A stretch of DNA of 64,000 bases from Gracilariopsis chorda (Eukaryota; Rhodophyta; Florideophyceae; Gracilariales; Gracilariaceae): positions 123,469-187,468 of the forward strand of contig NBIV01000161.1 of NCBI GenBank assembly GCA_003194525.1. The letters run 5' to 3'. Shown in pieces: positions 30,781 through 41,044 of the stretch (within the stretch, counting starts at the first letter, position 1; each line of letters begins with the position of its first letter). A program made the translations under genes and the position numbers. The notes beneath the pieces were generated by a model, which was not told the origin of the DNA, ran no database searches, and worked only from the letters and a program-made list of their open reading frames with translations.

Positions 30781-31370
30781 CAGACAAAAAAGTCTGAATA
30801 TTGTGGCCACTACGGAGTGTGCAAAGTACTGGAGTTTTTACTGCGTTGCTCTTCTTCGTTAGAGGTGCTTGTGGTATGATGTTTGCATTGAGTGCTTCCA
30901 GCACACATACGTGATAATGTGATTTGTCAAATCCACTCTCAAGCCATATTGGATACTCTCTATGGTTCCAGGTCCGTTCTGATGCTATATTTAAAAATAC
31001 GGGATATATATATATATATTCAGTTATTATTCAAACGTTTCGAAGACCCATTCTAGTAAATTTGAAACCGTACGCCTGCAATATATGAGCGAAAATGGGC
31101 ATGACTCTTCACAAATGAGTCAGCATTTATTCCACGCCATATATCAAAAAAGTAAAAGCGTTGAGAGGTGTACGCCTGTTCCTTTTCTGTGAGTTCTGGA
31201 GTATTACTCTCCGAGGGGCTACCAGTACGAATGTCAGCTCCAGCTCATGATCGCAGCACAGTCCGACTTCACGAGGCCTGCTTGTCACGGTCGAGCGTAT
31301 TCTCTCGTAGTGGTGGTTGGGGCACCGTGGAGACGACTCCATCGAGAACAGCACTCCACGTTCTCAAGCT
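30781..31370. other. Gene-free stretch with (TA)n run
   Basis: Contains CAGAC-AAAAAA-GTCTG at about 30781-30796 and a short TA repeat near 31004-31020. It must include the left end of the Harbinger element; no inverted repeat was found. Confidence 0.4.
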
Positions 31371-31378
31371 CAGGAGTC

Positions 31379-32415
31379 ATGCTTTTTCTCGCGTTGGGCC
31401 TTAAACGCGATCTACGCGAACACGACCGGGTACTGCAGCGTAGCAACCGCATATCGAGCAGTAGTTTTTCGTTCAACTTCCACGGTTATGGCGATCAAGA
31501 TTTCTTCTACCACTTTCGTTTTACTCGGCTTGACGTGGAGTGGATGATTGAGGCAGTGAGGTGGCCATCGCTCCGGACACATACAACCCGCAACCACAAC
31601 AGCGTCACCCCAATTCTCGCGACCTGCCTCGTCCTGTGTCAAATATTCTCTCCTGCGCGATGGGTGGATCTAAATTTTCTGTTTAGCAAACTGTGCCCTC
31701 ACGTCTCTGAAAGCTATTGGGAGGCACTAGAGGTTAGGTGGAGTACAAACCACTCTCTCATGTGTAGTATTCTGCCGTCGTTTATTGGGAAACATGCGAC
31801 CCGTTACGCAGGTGCTATTCACGAGAAGTAACAGAGACTAACTAACTGTGTTGGCTTTATTGATGGTACCGTAACTGAAATAGCAAAACTGAAGGGGAAC
31901 ACGCGCCAATGTGTTGTTTACAATGGCCACAAGTGAAAACAACGCCTTGAAATATATCAAGCTGTCAGATCACCTGAAGGTTTGATACTACACGCATGTG
32001 GCCCTATTAATGGCAGAGGTCACGACTGGACACTATACGATCGCAGTGATCTCGACGACGTACTGCCGCTAGTGCTACAGATTGGCGGTTAAGTGTATTG
32101 TGTGTACGGTGACTTGGGGTACAATAGGCGTCGGTACATCGAGGAGTCGTTTCAAGGTTCATCGCTGATGCAAGCGCAGAGAGCCTTCAATAAGGCCATG
32201 TCGTCGACAAGGATAACGGTGGAGTGGATAATTAAGGAGGTGAAAATGCAATTTACTGCTGTAGATTTCAAGCAAAATATGAAGCTACTGGAGAGTCGTA
32301 TCGAGTTAGGGTTTTTGTGCTGCATATTTCTCAGCAACTGCCACAACTGTGCTTATCCGAACGAGATATCGAAGTACCTCAATTGCCCCCCGCCATCACT
32401 TGAGTCGTATCTTAG
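31379..32415 (+). pseudogene. PIF/Harbinger-type DDE transposase
   Basis: One continuous phase from the ATG at 31379 with in-frame stops at 31829 (TAA), about 31934 (TGA) and about 32090 (TAA). The catalytic residues are visible: VGFIDGTVTEIAK (Asp 1, about 31850), CVYGDLGYNRRRYI (Asp 2, about 32105), TRITVEWIIKEVK (Glu, about 32212). Other family landmarks: YNGHK, GPINGRGHDWTLYDRSDL and FNKAMSS. The protein probably ended near CPPPSLESYLSM; the frame stays open beyond that only because it runs antisense to the Myb-like gene. Confidence 0.8.
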
Positions 32416-32613
32416 CATGCACACAGGACAGAGAGCGTTATGTTGGTCAGGAGACGTTCTACGGGTTGGCAAGCAACTTGGGTACTTTCCAAGCTGCAGT
32501 TACGACTTGAAACGCGTTTTTCGTCACTTCTGTTGCGCCTGGAAAGCGCCCAATAACACCTGCAGCTTTTTTAGCTCCAGTTCACTGTTCTCTTGTCTTT
32601 TCAAACGACGTTC

Positions 32614-33456
32614 CTACCGGTCCTTGCAGCGCTCTTTATTCTCCACATCGAACCTGTGGCGCTCGAATTTCAATTGCTCACGCTCCAAGTCAACCCGTGC
32701 CATGACGGACTCCTTGAGAGACTCACAAAACGCTGCCAACTCCCCACCTATACCTCCACATCGCACCTTTCTGCGTTTGTTGCGATACTCTGGACTACCA
32801 CCTAAGTCACTCCCGGGGCTTTCTTCGTTGCCCCTGTAATCAGCTGAAAGCTTGTTATTTTTAGATAACGACGCTGCAATAAGAGCTTTCCAGATGTTCT
32901 CCTTCTCCTTCTCCTCTTTTGCCACTTTCTCTTTTTTCGCGTGTTTCGGCTTCTTCAGGTCATCTTTGACTTCACGCATCTGTGATAGTACCTCGCTGAG
33001 CTCACTCAAATCCCCATACCCTATGCCCGACATTAAATCAGTTAAACCATCCCCCCTATCGAAAGATTCCTGTAAACGATCATAGCGGTCTTGGCACTGC
33101 TTCCACTTGAGCTTACACGTCATTAAGGGGTTTTCATTGCATCCATCAGCAACAATCTCGTACAGGGTTCTTGTTTTGCCGTAAGGTGCGATGTGTGCCT
33201 TCGCTGCCGCAACTTCACGCATAATAACTAGGTCCTCAGTAGCGGTGTACTTAGAACGACGACCGCGATTCTTACGGCATTCACCCATGCGTATGGGGGT
33301 GGCAGCAGCCTCAGAAGAGGAGAAGTGGGCAGCTACAACTGCAACAGCAGTCTTGGCTGATGGTAGAACATGTGGAGTAGGGGTAGCAGGCTGAATTGGA
33401 GGAACTTGTGGTGTGAGAGGGGATGAAACTGCGTCGCTAGCCGGCACACTAGCCAT
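32614..33456 (-). CDS. Myb/SANT-like accessory protein of the Harbinger element, 280 aa
   Basis: An intact frame. N-terminal 60 residues are Pro/Ala-rich. A SANT/Myb-like (MADF-type) DNA-binding region follows: GRRSKYTATEDLVIMREVAA then TLYEIVADGCNEN and CKLKWKQCQDRYDRL. After it comes a Lys/Glu-rich helix (KKPKHAKKEKVAKEEKEKEN) and a C-terminal coiled coil (LEREQLKFERHRFD). In PIF/Harbinger elements this protein carries the transposase into the nucleus and to the ends. It converges on the transposase with about 200 bases between the likely ends. It is better preserved than its partner, so it may still be expressed or was silenced recently. Confidence 0.8.
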   Translation of the reverse strand: MASVPASDAVSSPLTPQVPPIQPATPTPHVLPSAKTAVAVVAAHFSSSEAAATPIRMGECRKNRGRRSKYTATEDLVIMREVAAAKAHIAPYGKTRTLYEIVADGCNENPLMTCKLKWKQCQDRYDRLQESFDRGDGLTDLMSGIGYGDLSELSEVLSQMREVKDDLKKPKHAKKEKVAKEEKEKENIWKALIAASLSKNNKLSADYRGNEESPGSDLGGSPEYRNKRRKVRCGGIGGELAAFCESLKESVMARVDLEREQLKFERHRFDVENKERCKDR

Positions 33457-33560
33457 AGTTCAGTTGTGTGGGTTAGCGGTGGTGTGGGTTCTCTAGGGAT
33501 GCAAGGTATAGGGAAGAGCGCGGAGGGTACCTGTGTTTGCTTTCTTCTACCTCCCGCCAA

Positions 33561-34140
33561 AATCAATTACTCACGCTTCCCTGGCTTTTTCACAGACTCG
33601 TGACTAACCGGGCACATATCAGCCTGGTTTGTCACGATTCCAAAGCAAAAGTCCGTAAAAGGGCTTGCAGTGTAAATTCTTTTATCGAAATGTTGCAGTT
33701 GGGGAACTCATTTCCTCAGGCGTACGGTGACTGTTACGATATTCGTGCAAATTAACTGGTCGAGCACAGATCCTCCCCCTGCCATAGTATACTGATCTGC
33801 GTTGTATGGCAGAGGCGGTATCTGTGCTGCTAGAAAAAGACAACTGCACCAGATTAAAGACTATGTAAAACTTAGAGTACGTATGCCAAATCTTGTCATT
33901 AGAGTGAGACTATGTGACTGCAGTGAAATACATAAAAGCCATAATAGACTACCAAGAACCTAACCTGTCCGACTTTCCTACGCTTTCGACAGACTTATTT
34001 ATCCCCAACCAACGTCATGGACAAAATGTCACCCTCTGACACTAGAAACTCGATAAACTTGCCGACTTAATCAATCTTGCAACGCCAAGGAGATATTGAC
34101 GCTGCTACCAGGAGCTCCGTTTATTCCAGTAAAGACAAAG
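33561..34140. other. Gene-free stretch
   Basis: No recognisable frame or repeat. Confidence 0.4.
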
Positions 34141-35500
34141 ATTCGGCTCCCGAAGCCGACTCTTAGACACTTTGTACCAGCAAAACGTGTCCAGAACCCC
34201 TTTTTTGAATGACAAACTTTAATCCTTCAAATTGGAACAGGTCTAAAAGTCCATTTAAAAGTTTACTCCTGAGAACTAGAATACAGGATGTTAGAAACAC
34301 CTTTATAGTTTTGGGAGGGATGTTTTTACTTAATATCTCGACTGTTGTGAAACACGATGATACATTGGACTTCCTGGCAAGTATTTTAAAAATCAACTAT
34401 TCCTATACGTCTAATAAGAAATGTTTTTCCTTACTATTTTAAACCCCGTATACGACGAGTTCTTTAAAGAATCTGACGTCCGTTAGTTCACGCAAAAAAC
34501 CATTAGGAGAATAAAAAACTTCAGGTACTTTTACTTATCCAGGCTATGCTACTGATCTTACTTTTCAGCAGTCCCACCGTCCATCATAACGTGTTGATGA
34601 AGAGAAACGATTTTTTTAGTGGAATGCATAAGCTTTTGTATTTAAACCTGAACTATCTCTTCTATCGAATAGTTTCACACTTTAATGCTTTAGCTATTAT
34701 CCTGGCTTAGTAGCAAATGTCGATATTGTGCGTGAACATTTTAAAATGTTTCATGCAGCTGTCTTGAAAAACTTTTGGGAAACATATTACCGAAATCGGT
34801 ATTTTTTCTAGCCAGTACAAATATTACGAGGCAGTAATACTATAAAAATGATAACATGGAGCAAAGGAACTTGGTAGGGGTATAAATCATAGAAAGAAGC
34901 CTAGAAACTGCTTGCTTAGTTTTGATGAACAGATGATCATAGAAAACTTTCATTGGATCGGATTATCATGAAACACTATTTCGCGTGCTTACACAACTTC
35001 TGGTCTATTCCATCTTTCAAATTTAGGTTCAAAAAGAACAGTTATGAAGAAATGTGTCAAATATTCTCTTGAAGGAAGAAACAATTACATCACTTTGCAG
35101 TCGCTCCAAAATATAGATGGAAATATTTATGTGCGTGACGTGAACAAGAACTAGGCTACTGGGGAAACACTGCGAGAAAAAACATTAGCTACTCAAAAAT
35201 GTCACAGTAAAACTGTAGTGCCACTTGAACCTTCACTTTCCTTGCGTTTTGAGTGATGATGAGAGGCTTGATCCGGGTTGTTGATGCAAAAGTACGTAGT
35301 TCGTAGTTTTGCGTATTTCTTTTGCCAAATAGGACAGTACTACACTTATTGATACGTTTGTGAGTAAATAAATTGTTTGCGCTACCTTCAGTGCTGTGCC
35401 CCGCATGCAAATTAACTGCAAAGGAACGCTTACTTGATCTCCTTCCCATTTAGTACGGTAACTGCTTTGTAGTTCTATTAGACCAAAACATATCCAAGAG
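34140..35500 (+). pseudogene. Possible piggyBac-like transposase relic
   Basis: AT-rich sequence with many stops. One short frame at 34897-34968 reads KPRNCLLSFDEQMIIENFHW, which fits the LS-DEQM signature around the first catalytic Asp of piggyBac transposases. Flanking pieces are too decayed to match, and no TTAA-flanked ends were identified. Identification rests on one motif. Confidence 0.3.
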
Positions 35501-35981
35501 GGCCGTTTTAATACCTCTACATAACCAACGAATGGACAGATTAGAAGTAAGAGACTTCATAGTTGCTAATCTCTGCCTAAATTATAGCATACTGTTTTAT
35601 CAACGTAAGCAATTTTGCCAAAAATGGTTTGACGAACGAAGGTAGTAAGCACAAGCTTTTAAGACTTGTTATGAGGTGTTTGGAGTTTGTTCCGCAAAAG
35701 AAAACACTGTTATTTCTCAGGCGACGCTTCTAATCGCTTGCACATGAGACGAATATTGAGTACGGTCAGCGTTAGGCTTCTTGATATAAAAGATTTCTCT
35801 CTTTAATATGTGTGATTGAAAGGTGATGTGACTTACAGATCGGCTTTTTCGTAGTCAAAAAGCAATATATATATTTCTTCATAGTCACTCATCTGCTTGT
35901 AGCATACTGAACTACTGAACCAATGACGGAAGCCATGCAGGGTCTTCATTTTGCATGGAGTCATGCAGGGAGCTAGAAAGA
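35500..35981. other. Gene-free AT-rich stretch
   Basis: Nothing recognisable; ends at the MITE target site. Confidence 0.4.
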
Positions 35982-35989
35982 GGTTCTAC

Positions 35990-36400
35990 CAGTGGAAATC
36001 TGAGATATAAGATTGATATGAGTTTGGTACGTTTAATACAGAACTGATACATTTTACATGTATATCAGATATCCTTTCGGTATACTCTTGAATCAAACAC
36101 TATATTTCTGTGACTCTCATGCAAGATAACGATATGTATTTGATATATTTCTGAGGTAACTTGCAACACTTTTTGATACGGAAAATATCAAAATATATCA
36201 CACATATCTCAGAAGCTTTCGGAACCCCCTCGATTCACTATCAATGACATAGTATGCACACATCTAGTGAATATCCAAATAAAAGCAAAATATCTTAATG
36301 CCCTATCTTTACCATATCAAAACTTTACACCCCTTTTTGCATACTTATGTTCTCATGGGATATCATTTCTATATCGGTACCATATCCTGGATTTTCACTG
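35990..36400 (+). mobile_element. MITE, family A, copy 1 (411 bp)
   Basis: Terminal inverted repeats CAGTGGAAATCTGAGATAT and the complement of CAGTGAAAATCCAGGATAT, flanked by an 8-bp direct repeat with one mismatch (GGTTCTAC at 35982-35989, GGTTCCAC at 36401-36408). Non-coding and AT rich. Related copies lie at 36964-41044 (interrupted) and, inverted, at 45942-46345. Confidence 0.8.
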
Positions 36401-36443
36401 GGTTCCACCATCTTAAGGAGAACGGCGACGTGAGATTATAGAA

Positions 36444-36828
36444 AGGATTTGCTTCCAGAAATCGACTCTGCAAGTACAATGGCACGGCGCACGGCTTCAC
36501 AAAGTATGGCTACCGCTGTTTCTACAAGTTTGATATGTGTATGTGTATCTTATTTGAAAAGCATGGCACATCTCTACCCTATCTGGTAAGTGTGACATTT
36601 CTATCTATACCTTATCTAATGAGAATGACATGTGTACCTATAACTTATCTGATAAGTATTACATTTCTATCAATACCTTATGCAACAAATATGACATGTG
36701 TATCTATAGCTCATCTGATAAGGTATGGATACACATGTTACGCTTGTACAAACAGAAGTTGCTATACTTTACAAAGCCGTGCGCCGTGATATTGCACTTG
36801 CAGAGTCAATTTCTACAAGTTAAATCCT
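36444..36828. mobile_element. Foldback element with about 100-bp inverted arms
   Basis: AGGATTTGCTTCCAGAAATC at 36444 runs to about 36545 and pairs with about 36725-36828 at roughly 80% (shared blocks ACTCTGCAAGT, CACGGCGCACGGCTT, CTGTTT). The centre (36545-36725) holds a degenerate tandem repeat around TATACCTTATCT and GACATGTGTAT. No gene. Confidence 0.75.
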
Positions 36829-37210
36829 AGGTCAGGCAGTACAGCGTTTGTGACGTAGATGAAAAAGGCGAGAGGGAGATTTTAGATTAGATACAACTTC
36901 AATTTCAGAACTACCGCCTCTCTTGCCTGCTTCCATCGCAATCTCTCGCCTTCTCCCTGCACCCAGTGGCAATCTGAGATACCGGTTTCATATGAATCTG
37001 ATACGTTTATCGCGGAAATGATAAAGTTCAAATCTAAATCACGAATATTCTCGGTATATTATTGAATCAGGCACTATATTTTTGAAACCCCCAGGCAAGA
37101 AGTGGATACAAATTTGGTATATTTTATAAGGGAGATTCTGTGGATTCAGGGTGACAGCTTGCAGAATTAGCCCGGGTAGAGGGATACGTATGGAAATCTG
37201 GAGGAGGCAG

Positions 37211-37397
37211 GGGGTGACAGGTGGTTTTTCGAACGAAATGCCGGGCGACACGGGAATGTCACCCACGCTTATAACATGCAACGACAAAGTCACCACTGTT
37301 CCGAACTGTGTCACCTTCTTCTCGCGCATCGCCGAAATTGTCACCCCACTCTTTACCTCTTTCACCCCTTCCCGGGGGTATTTCAAAGCTGTCACCC
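37211..37397 (+). promoter_or_regulatory. GTCACC motif cluster, left side of MULE
   Basis: GGGTGAC at 37211, then GTCACC at 37259, 37289, 37310, 37340 and 37391, with TTCACCCC near 37361. The motif equals the tip of the terminal repeat, so it could be a transposase binding site or a promoter element of the J-domain frame starting at 37435. Confidence 0.5.
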
Positions 37398-37434
37398 TCT
37401 CTCCGTTGTCTTGCAAGCCCTCAGACCGATCACC

Positions 37435-38103
37435 ATGACCCCGAAACCCACATTACCCGATACTCCACAAAAAGCCTTGCGTCATTTCAACATGAATGCC
37501 ACATTACCCGATACTCCACAAAAAGCCTTGCGTCATTTCAACATGATTGCCACATTACCCGATACTCCACAAGAAGCCTTGCGTTATTTCAACATGATTG
37601 AGGACAGAACTACTCCTCTTCTTCGATTGTTTTGCTTCTCAAGCTCATCTGCCCCACTCAGATCCGTCAAAAATGCATATCGCCACTTGGCAGCACTCGT
37701 TCATCCGGACCGATGCCAAACCGATGCTCGAAGAACCACTTGTAGCATGATGACTCTCTCTCGAGCAATGAATATACTGCAAAGTGAGGTTCTTTTCCAA
37801 CAGATATTCCAAGATACCACAGAAGTTAAAGAGTTCGTTCTAAAGTCATCAGTTATGTATTCTATCGCCGAAACCAACCACGAGCTTTAGTTGCGGACTC
37901 ATGATCAGCTCGCACAAAGTACTAATGCTGACGAAGAAACAGAGTCCCGAGAACGCGCCGAGCGTGAACAAGCCGAGCGTGAACGCGCCGATCGAGAACG
38001 CGAACGACATCATGCCCAACAAGCTGAGCGCGAGCACGCTAAATGAGAGCGCGCCGAGGATATTGAGCGCAAACGTGCTCAACGAGGCAGGAAAGGCGAG
38101 GAA
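37435..38103 (+). pseudogene. J-domain (DnaJ-like) protein with 17-residue repeats and charged tail
   Basis: The ATG at 37435 has a good context (CACCATGA). Residues 7-57 are three 17-residue repeats (LPDTPQKALRHFNM...). Then a J-domain: SVKNAYRHLAALVHPDRCQ with the HPD signature at residues 90-92 and LSRAMNIL as the following helix. After TAG at 37888 the same phase continues into a very Arg/Glu-rich region (RERAEREQAERERADRERER), likely a long charged helix, with TGA near 38044. J-domains recruit and activate Hsp70. The frame lies inside the MULE ends, ahead of and on the same strand as the transposase, so it is either a captured host gene or part of the element. Confidence 0.65.
37451..37603 (+). 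repeat. 51-bp tandem repeat, 3 units, in the J-domain frame
   Basis: Units 37451-37501, 37502-37552 and 37553-about 37603 start ATTACCCGATACTCCACAA; units 1 and 2 are nearly identical and the third differs at a few bases. 51 is a multiple of 3, so the frame is kept. Confidence 0.9.
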
Positions 38104-38219
38104 AGGAGTGATTCTGGTGGAGAATGTGATGTTGATTCGAGAATATTTCCTCAGAAGATGGGTATGCTGATACGGACTTTCCGGGACATGACCCTGATTA
38201 CTCCCTTGCCGACTACATT

Positions 38220-40440
38220 TTGTATAACGGTGACGATTTTGTCGCACCAAATGAGGGTGACGGACGTAGTAATGCGGACATGTGGGGTGACGTGGAAAAG
38301 GAAGATGACTTGCAGGGTGAAGGATACCGGACACAAAACCAAAGTCAGCAAGGCGCGCAAACATTTCAGAGAACGGCGACCCAAATCCGAAGGACACGGC
38401 AGAAACGCGCTTCGAAACGACGCACGATGGAAGGAGCTAAACTAGCTCTACAGGCAGAGAAGGTGGGTGCAATGACCTGGAGGCCTCTCAGGTGTGTTGA
38501 AGTCGTTCCGAATGTAGGCATGGCGTTGCAATTCCGCTGGCAGTGTGAACAATTAATCCGAGCCTACACAGCTTATATTGAGGTTCATAAAGGAGTTAAC
38601 ATTTCTCAAACTTGGGAGAAGGTTAGAATGGGATGTCGTAACACAGACTGCTCAGCGTGTATGACGTTCGACTGGCAGCCGAAAAATGGCTTGTGGAAGA
38701 TGAACAAGTTCGTTCCCCACTGTGAGGAATGTACAGGTCATGATATGAGCAGTACAGGACCTCAGACGAAAAGTTTCTGTGCTCCTGCATACACACCACA
38801 CCAAGTTGCCCGCGCAATTCTAAGTGAAGCGGCATGTGATCCGAACATATCTGCTAAAACAATCGGAGCACTGGTGCGGGTGAAGCAGATATATAGAAGT
38901 CAACCCCGAGACAGCCACTACCGCTCGGTACGAAAGGAGATTATGCGTCACTTCAATGCGTGTAGTGCAGTGGATATGGCGGCCCTGGCTATGCAGAATT
39001 ACTTCGCAATTACGGACACAAGGTTCGCATTTATATTATCAATGGAGTTCAGATGAGAGAGCAACGTGTTAAAGCAGCTCAGCATTTATTCAAACAATAT
39101 AAGAAGGCAAAGAAGCTACCTTCGGACGCAACGTTCGACAGAGATGTCGTCGACATGACTGACATTTCCGATGACGGCAGATATTATGGGGGGCTTCTGT
39201 TTGTGCCGAGTATCGCGGCTGCGTATTGTCAGTATGGACGTAGAACGGCTGCCGCGGACGCTGCTCATTTTGATAACGTGGGACCGCAATCATGTGGAAC
39301 TACATTTGAAGTACTGACCTACGACACCAATATGCACCTGTTACCACTCTTGTTCGCTCATTTTATTGGGACAGAAGACTACGGTACCTGGAAGAAAGTG
39401 TTCGAGGAATGCAAACTCATTCCTGGCTTTGATGTTCCCGCCCGGACAACTATTGTGGACCAGGAAAAAAGTATCGACCGGCCATACAAGAAGGTGTTCG
39501 AAAGTGCAAAAACGTTCTTAAATCTTTTGCACGTTAAGAAAAACATGGGAGCGAAGCTTGGTGCAGCAAAAGCGATTGGTTTGTCACTCTATGAGCGTGC
39601 TCTGCACGCACCGACTCGCGCTGTTGTGGATCATATAGTCCGTCAGTATACTGACAAGCAAAAGGAATATCTCGGCAACTTTTATCCCGAAGAGCTATAT
39701 AAGGCCTGTTCCGGCCTTGAAGATACGATTGTGACGTCACAAGGTGCAGAGAGTCAAATGAGCGCTTCATTGAGAAATCATATCCGCTCTGTGGAGCCAC
39801 AGAAGTTGTTGCAGAAGGTGGTTTATATCCAAAGAGCTGGATATCTAACCCGGAAGTCGGCATCAAAGGCCTGGAATAACCCTGTTCCGCCAAACATTGA
39901 GAAACAAATTGCTGTTCTTATTCGCCGATCCCGAATGTATACACAGTTAAGTTTTGCAATGGTACAGCGAGAATGGAGGCAACTGCAACCAGTTTTACGG
40001 ATGGAGCGTTGCAACGGCGAATACGTTTACCTGATGCGGAACACACACCTCCGTATTGTTGCGGGTACTCAACAAATGGGGATGGATTGCCATGCTTCCA
40101 TGGAGTCGCCATTTTATGCGAAAAACATGGAGATGCAAACATACATCGGTTCATTGTTGGTCTTCATCTGACGAGGAGCTGGAATGCTATATACAATTAT
40201 GTCAGTTATGTGATCCCTACACAAGCAGAAATGGATGAGGTGATGTCAAAGGCGAAGGTTCTGGTTCTAACTGGAGGGAATTTGAACATCCCGAAAGCAC
40301 TTCCTCCACCTCGTGGCCGCCCAGTTAAAAATGCTGGCGTACGGCGGAAGGGTTGGTTTGAACGTGGACCCGCAGCAAGGAAGAAAAGAAGCTACACATG
40401 TTCTTTATGCAATCAAGAAGGACACACATCATCTCAGTGA
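38220..40440 (+). pseudogene. MULE transposase with SWIM zinc finger, two frameshifts
   Basis: Three overlapping frames give one protein. 38220-39056: acidic and basic N-terminus, then a FLYWCH/FAR1-like zinc region (GCRNTDCSACMTFDW ... HCEECTGHD). 39053-40171: catalytic domain with ADAAHFDNVG (Asp 1), TIVDQEKSI (Asp 2), LLHVKKNM (His) and SQGAESQMSASLR (Glu). 39973-40440: SWIM finger CCGYSTNGDGLPCFHGVAIL and a C-terminal zinc knuckle CSLCNQEGH cut short before its last Cys by TGA. Shifts lie at about 39000 and 39980. The upstream acid stretch SSEDGYADTDFPGHDPD (from about 38150) is probably the true N-terminus. Confidence 0.85.
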
Positions 40441-40504
40441 CAGCTTTGTCAGCTGCTCGGGGAAGGGCCATAGTAGAGGCTTTCACCGTCCGAATAGTAA
40501 AGCT

Positions 40505-40770
40505 GTCACCCTCTGAACAGTGAGATGTTTATCATTCACCCCTGCTTTGTGTTCCTGTCTCCCTAAGGTTACCACTGGTGATAAATTTCACCCAAACTCT
40601 GCACTATGTCACCCCTTAATCCAAACTCCCCCAAACTTTTCGCCCTAGTTTCTTCATCTCGATTTGGCGTCACCCGGTTATACCTCTACGATTCCTCGCA
40701 CCACCATGCAGATATTTCAAGTACGATTTTTCACCAGTCGAGACGTCTAATTCTGCAAGCAGTCACCCCC
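40505..40770 (+). promoter_or_regulatory. GTCACC motif cluster, right side of MULE
   Basis: GTCACCC at 40505, 40608, 40669 and 40762, with partial copies TCACCC near 40545 and 40588. Same strand orientation as the left cluster. Confidence 0.5.
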
Positions 40771-41044
40771 AGAACTACTGCATTTAGCCTTTTTTATAAA
40801 TGCATTGCAACAGTTCGTGATACCAGAAATTTCAAAGTATATCGGATGCATATCAGATGTTTTCGTAATCTCCTCAATATACTATCAACAACATACAGTG
40901 CACACATCTAGTGAATATGCGCTGACAACCAAATTTGCTCATTGGCATACTTCTACCTTAACAAAATTTTATACTTCTTTTCACGTACTTATGGCCTCAT
41001 GAGATATCATTTCTTCCTCAGTACCATATCCTGGATATTCACTA

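Larger units (their letters stand above)
31100..33560. mobile_element. PIF/Harbinger-like element (approximate limits)
   Basis: Defined by two convergent genes, a DDE transposase (plus) and a Myb/SANT-like protein (minus), the standard gene pair of PIF/Harbinger elements. Terminal repeats and the 3-bp TSD could not be located by eye, so the limits are guesses. Confidence 0.6.
37149..40771 (+). mobile_element. MULE (Mutator-like element) carrying a J-domain frame
   Basis: Inverted ends GGGTGACAGCTTGCAGAATTAG (37149-37170) and the complement of GGGTGACTGCTTGCAGAATTAG at the right end (to about 40771), one mismatch in 22. Inside are a J-domain frame, a MULE transposase and clusters of GTCACC near both ends. 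A 9-bp TSD expected for MULEs was not found. Confidence 0.75.
36964..41044 (+). mobile_element. MITE family A, copy 2, interrupted by a MULE
   Basis: 36964-37148 matches the left half of the family and 40772-41044 the right half (CAGTGGCAATCTGAGATACC ... CATATCCTGGATATTCACTA), in the same order and orientation as copy 1. The 3.6 kb between is the MULE. A TSD for this copy is not clear. Confidence 0.7.

Noticed and set aside
34163-34396. Minus-strand 77-codon frame
   Set aside because: AT-rich, no motif; it is antisense to the piggyBac-like relic.
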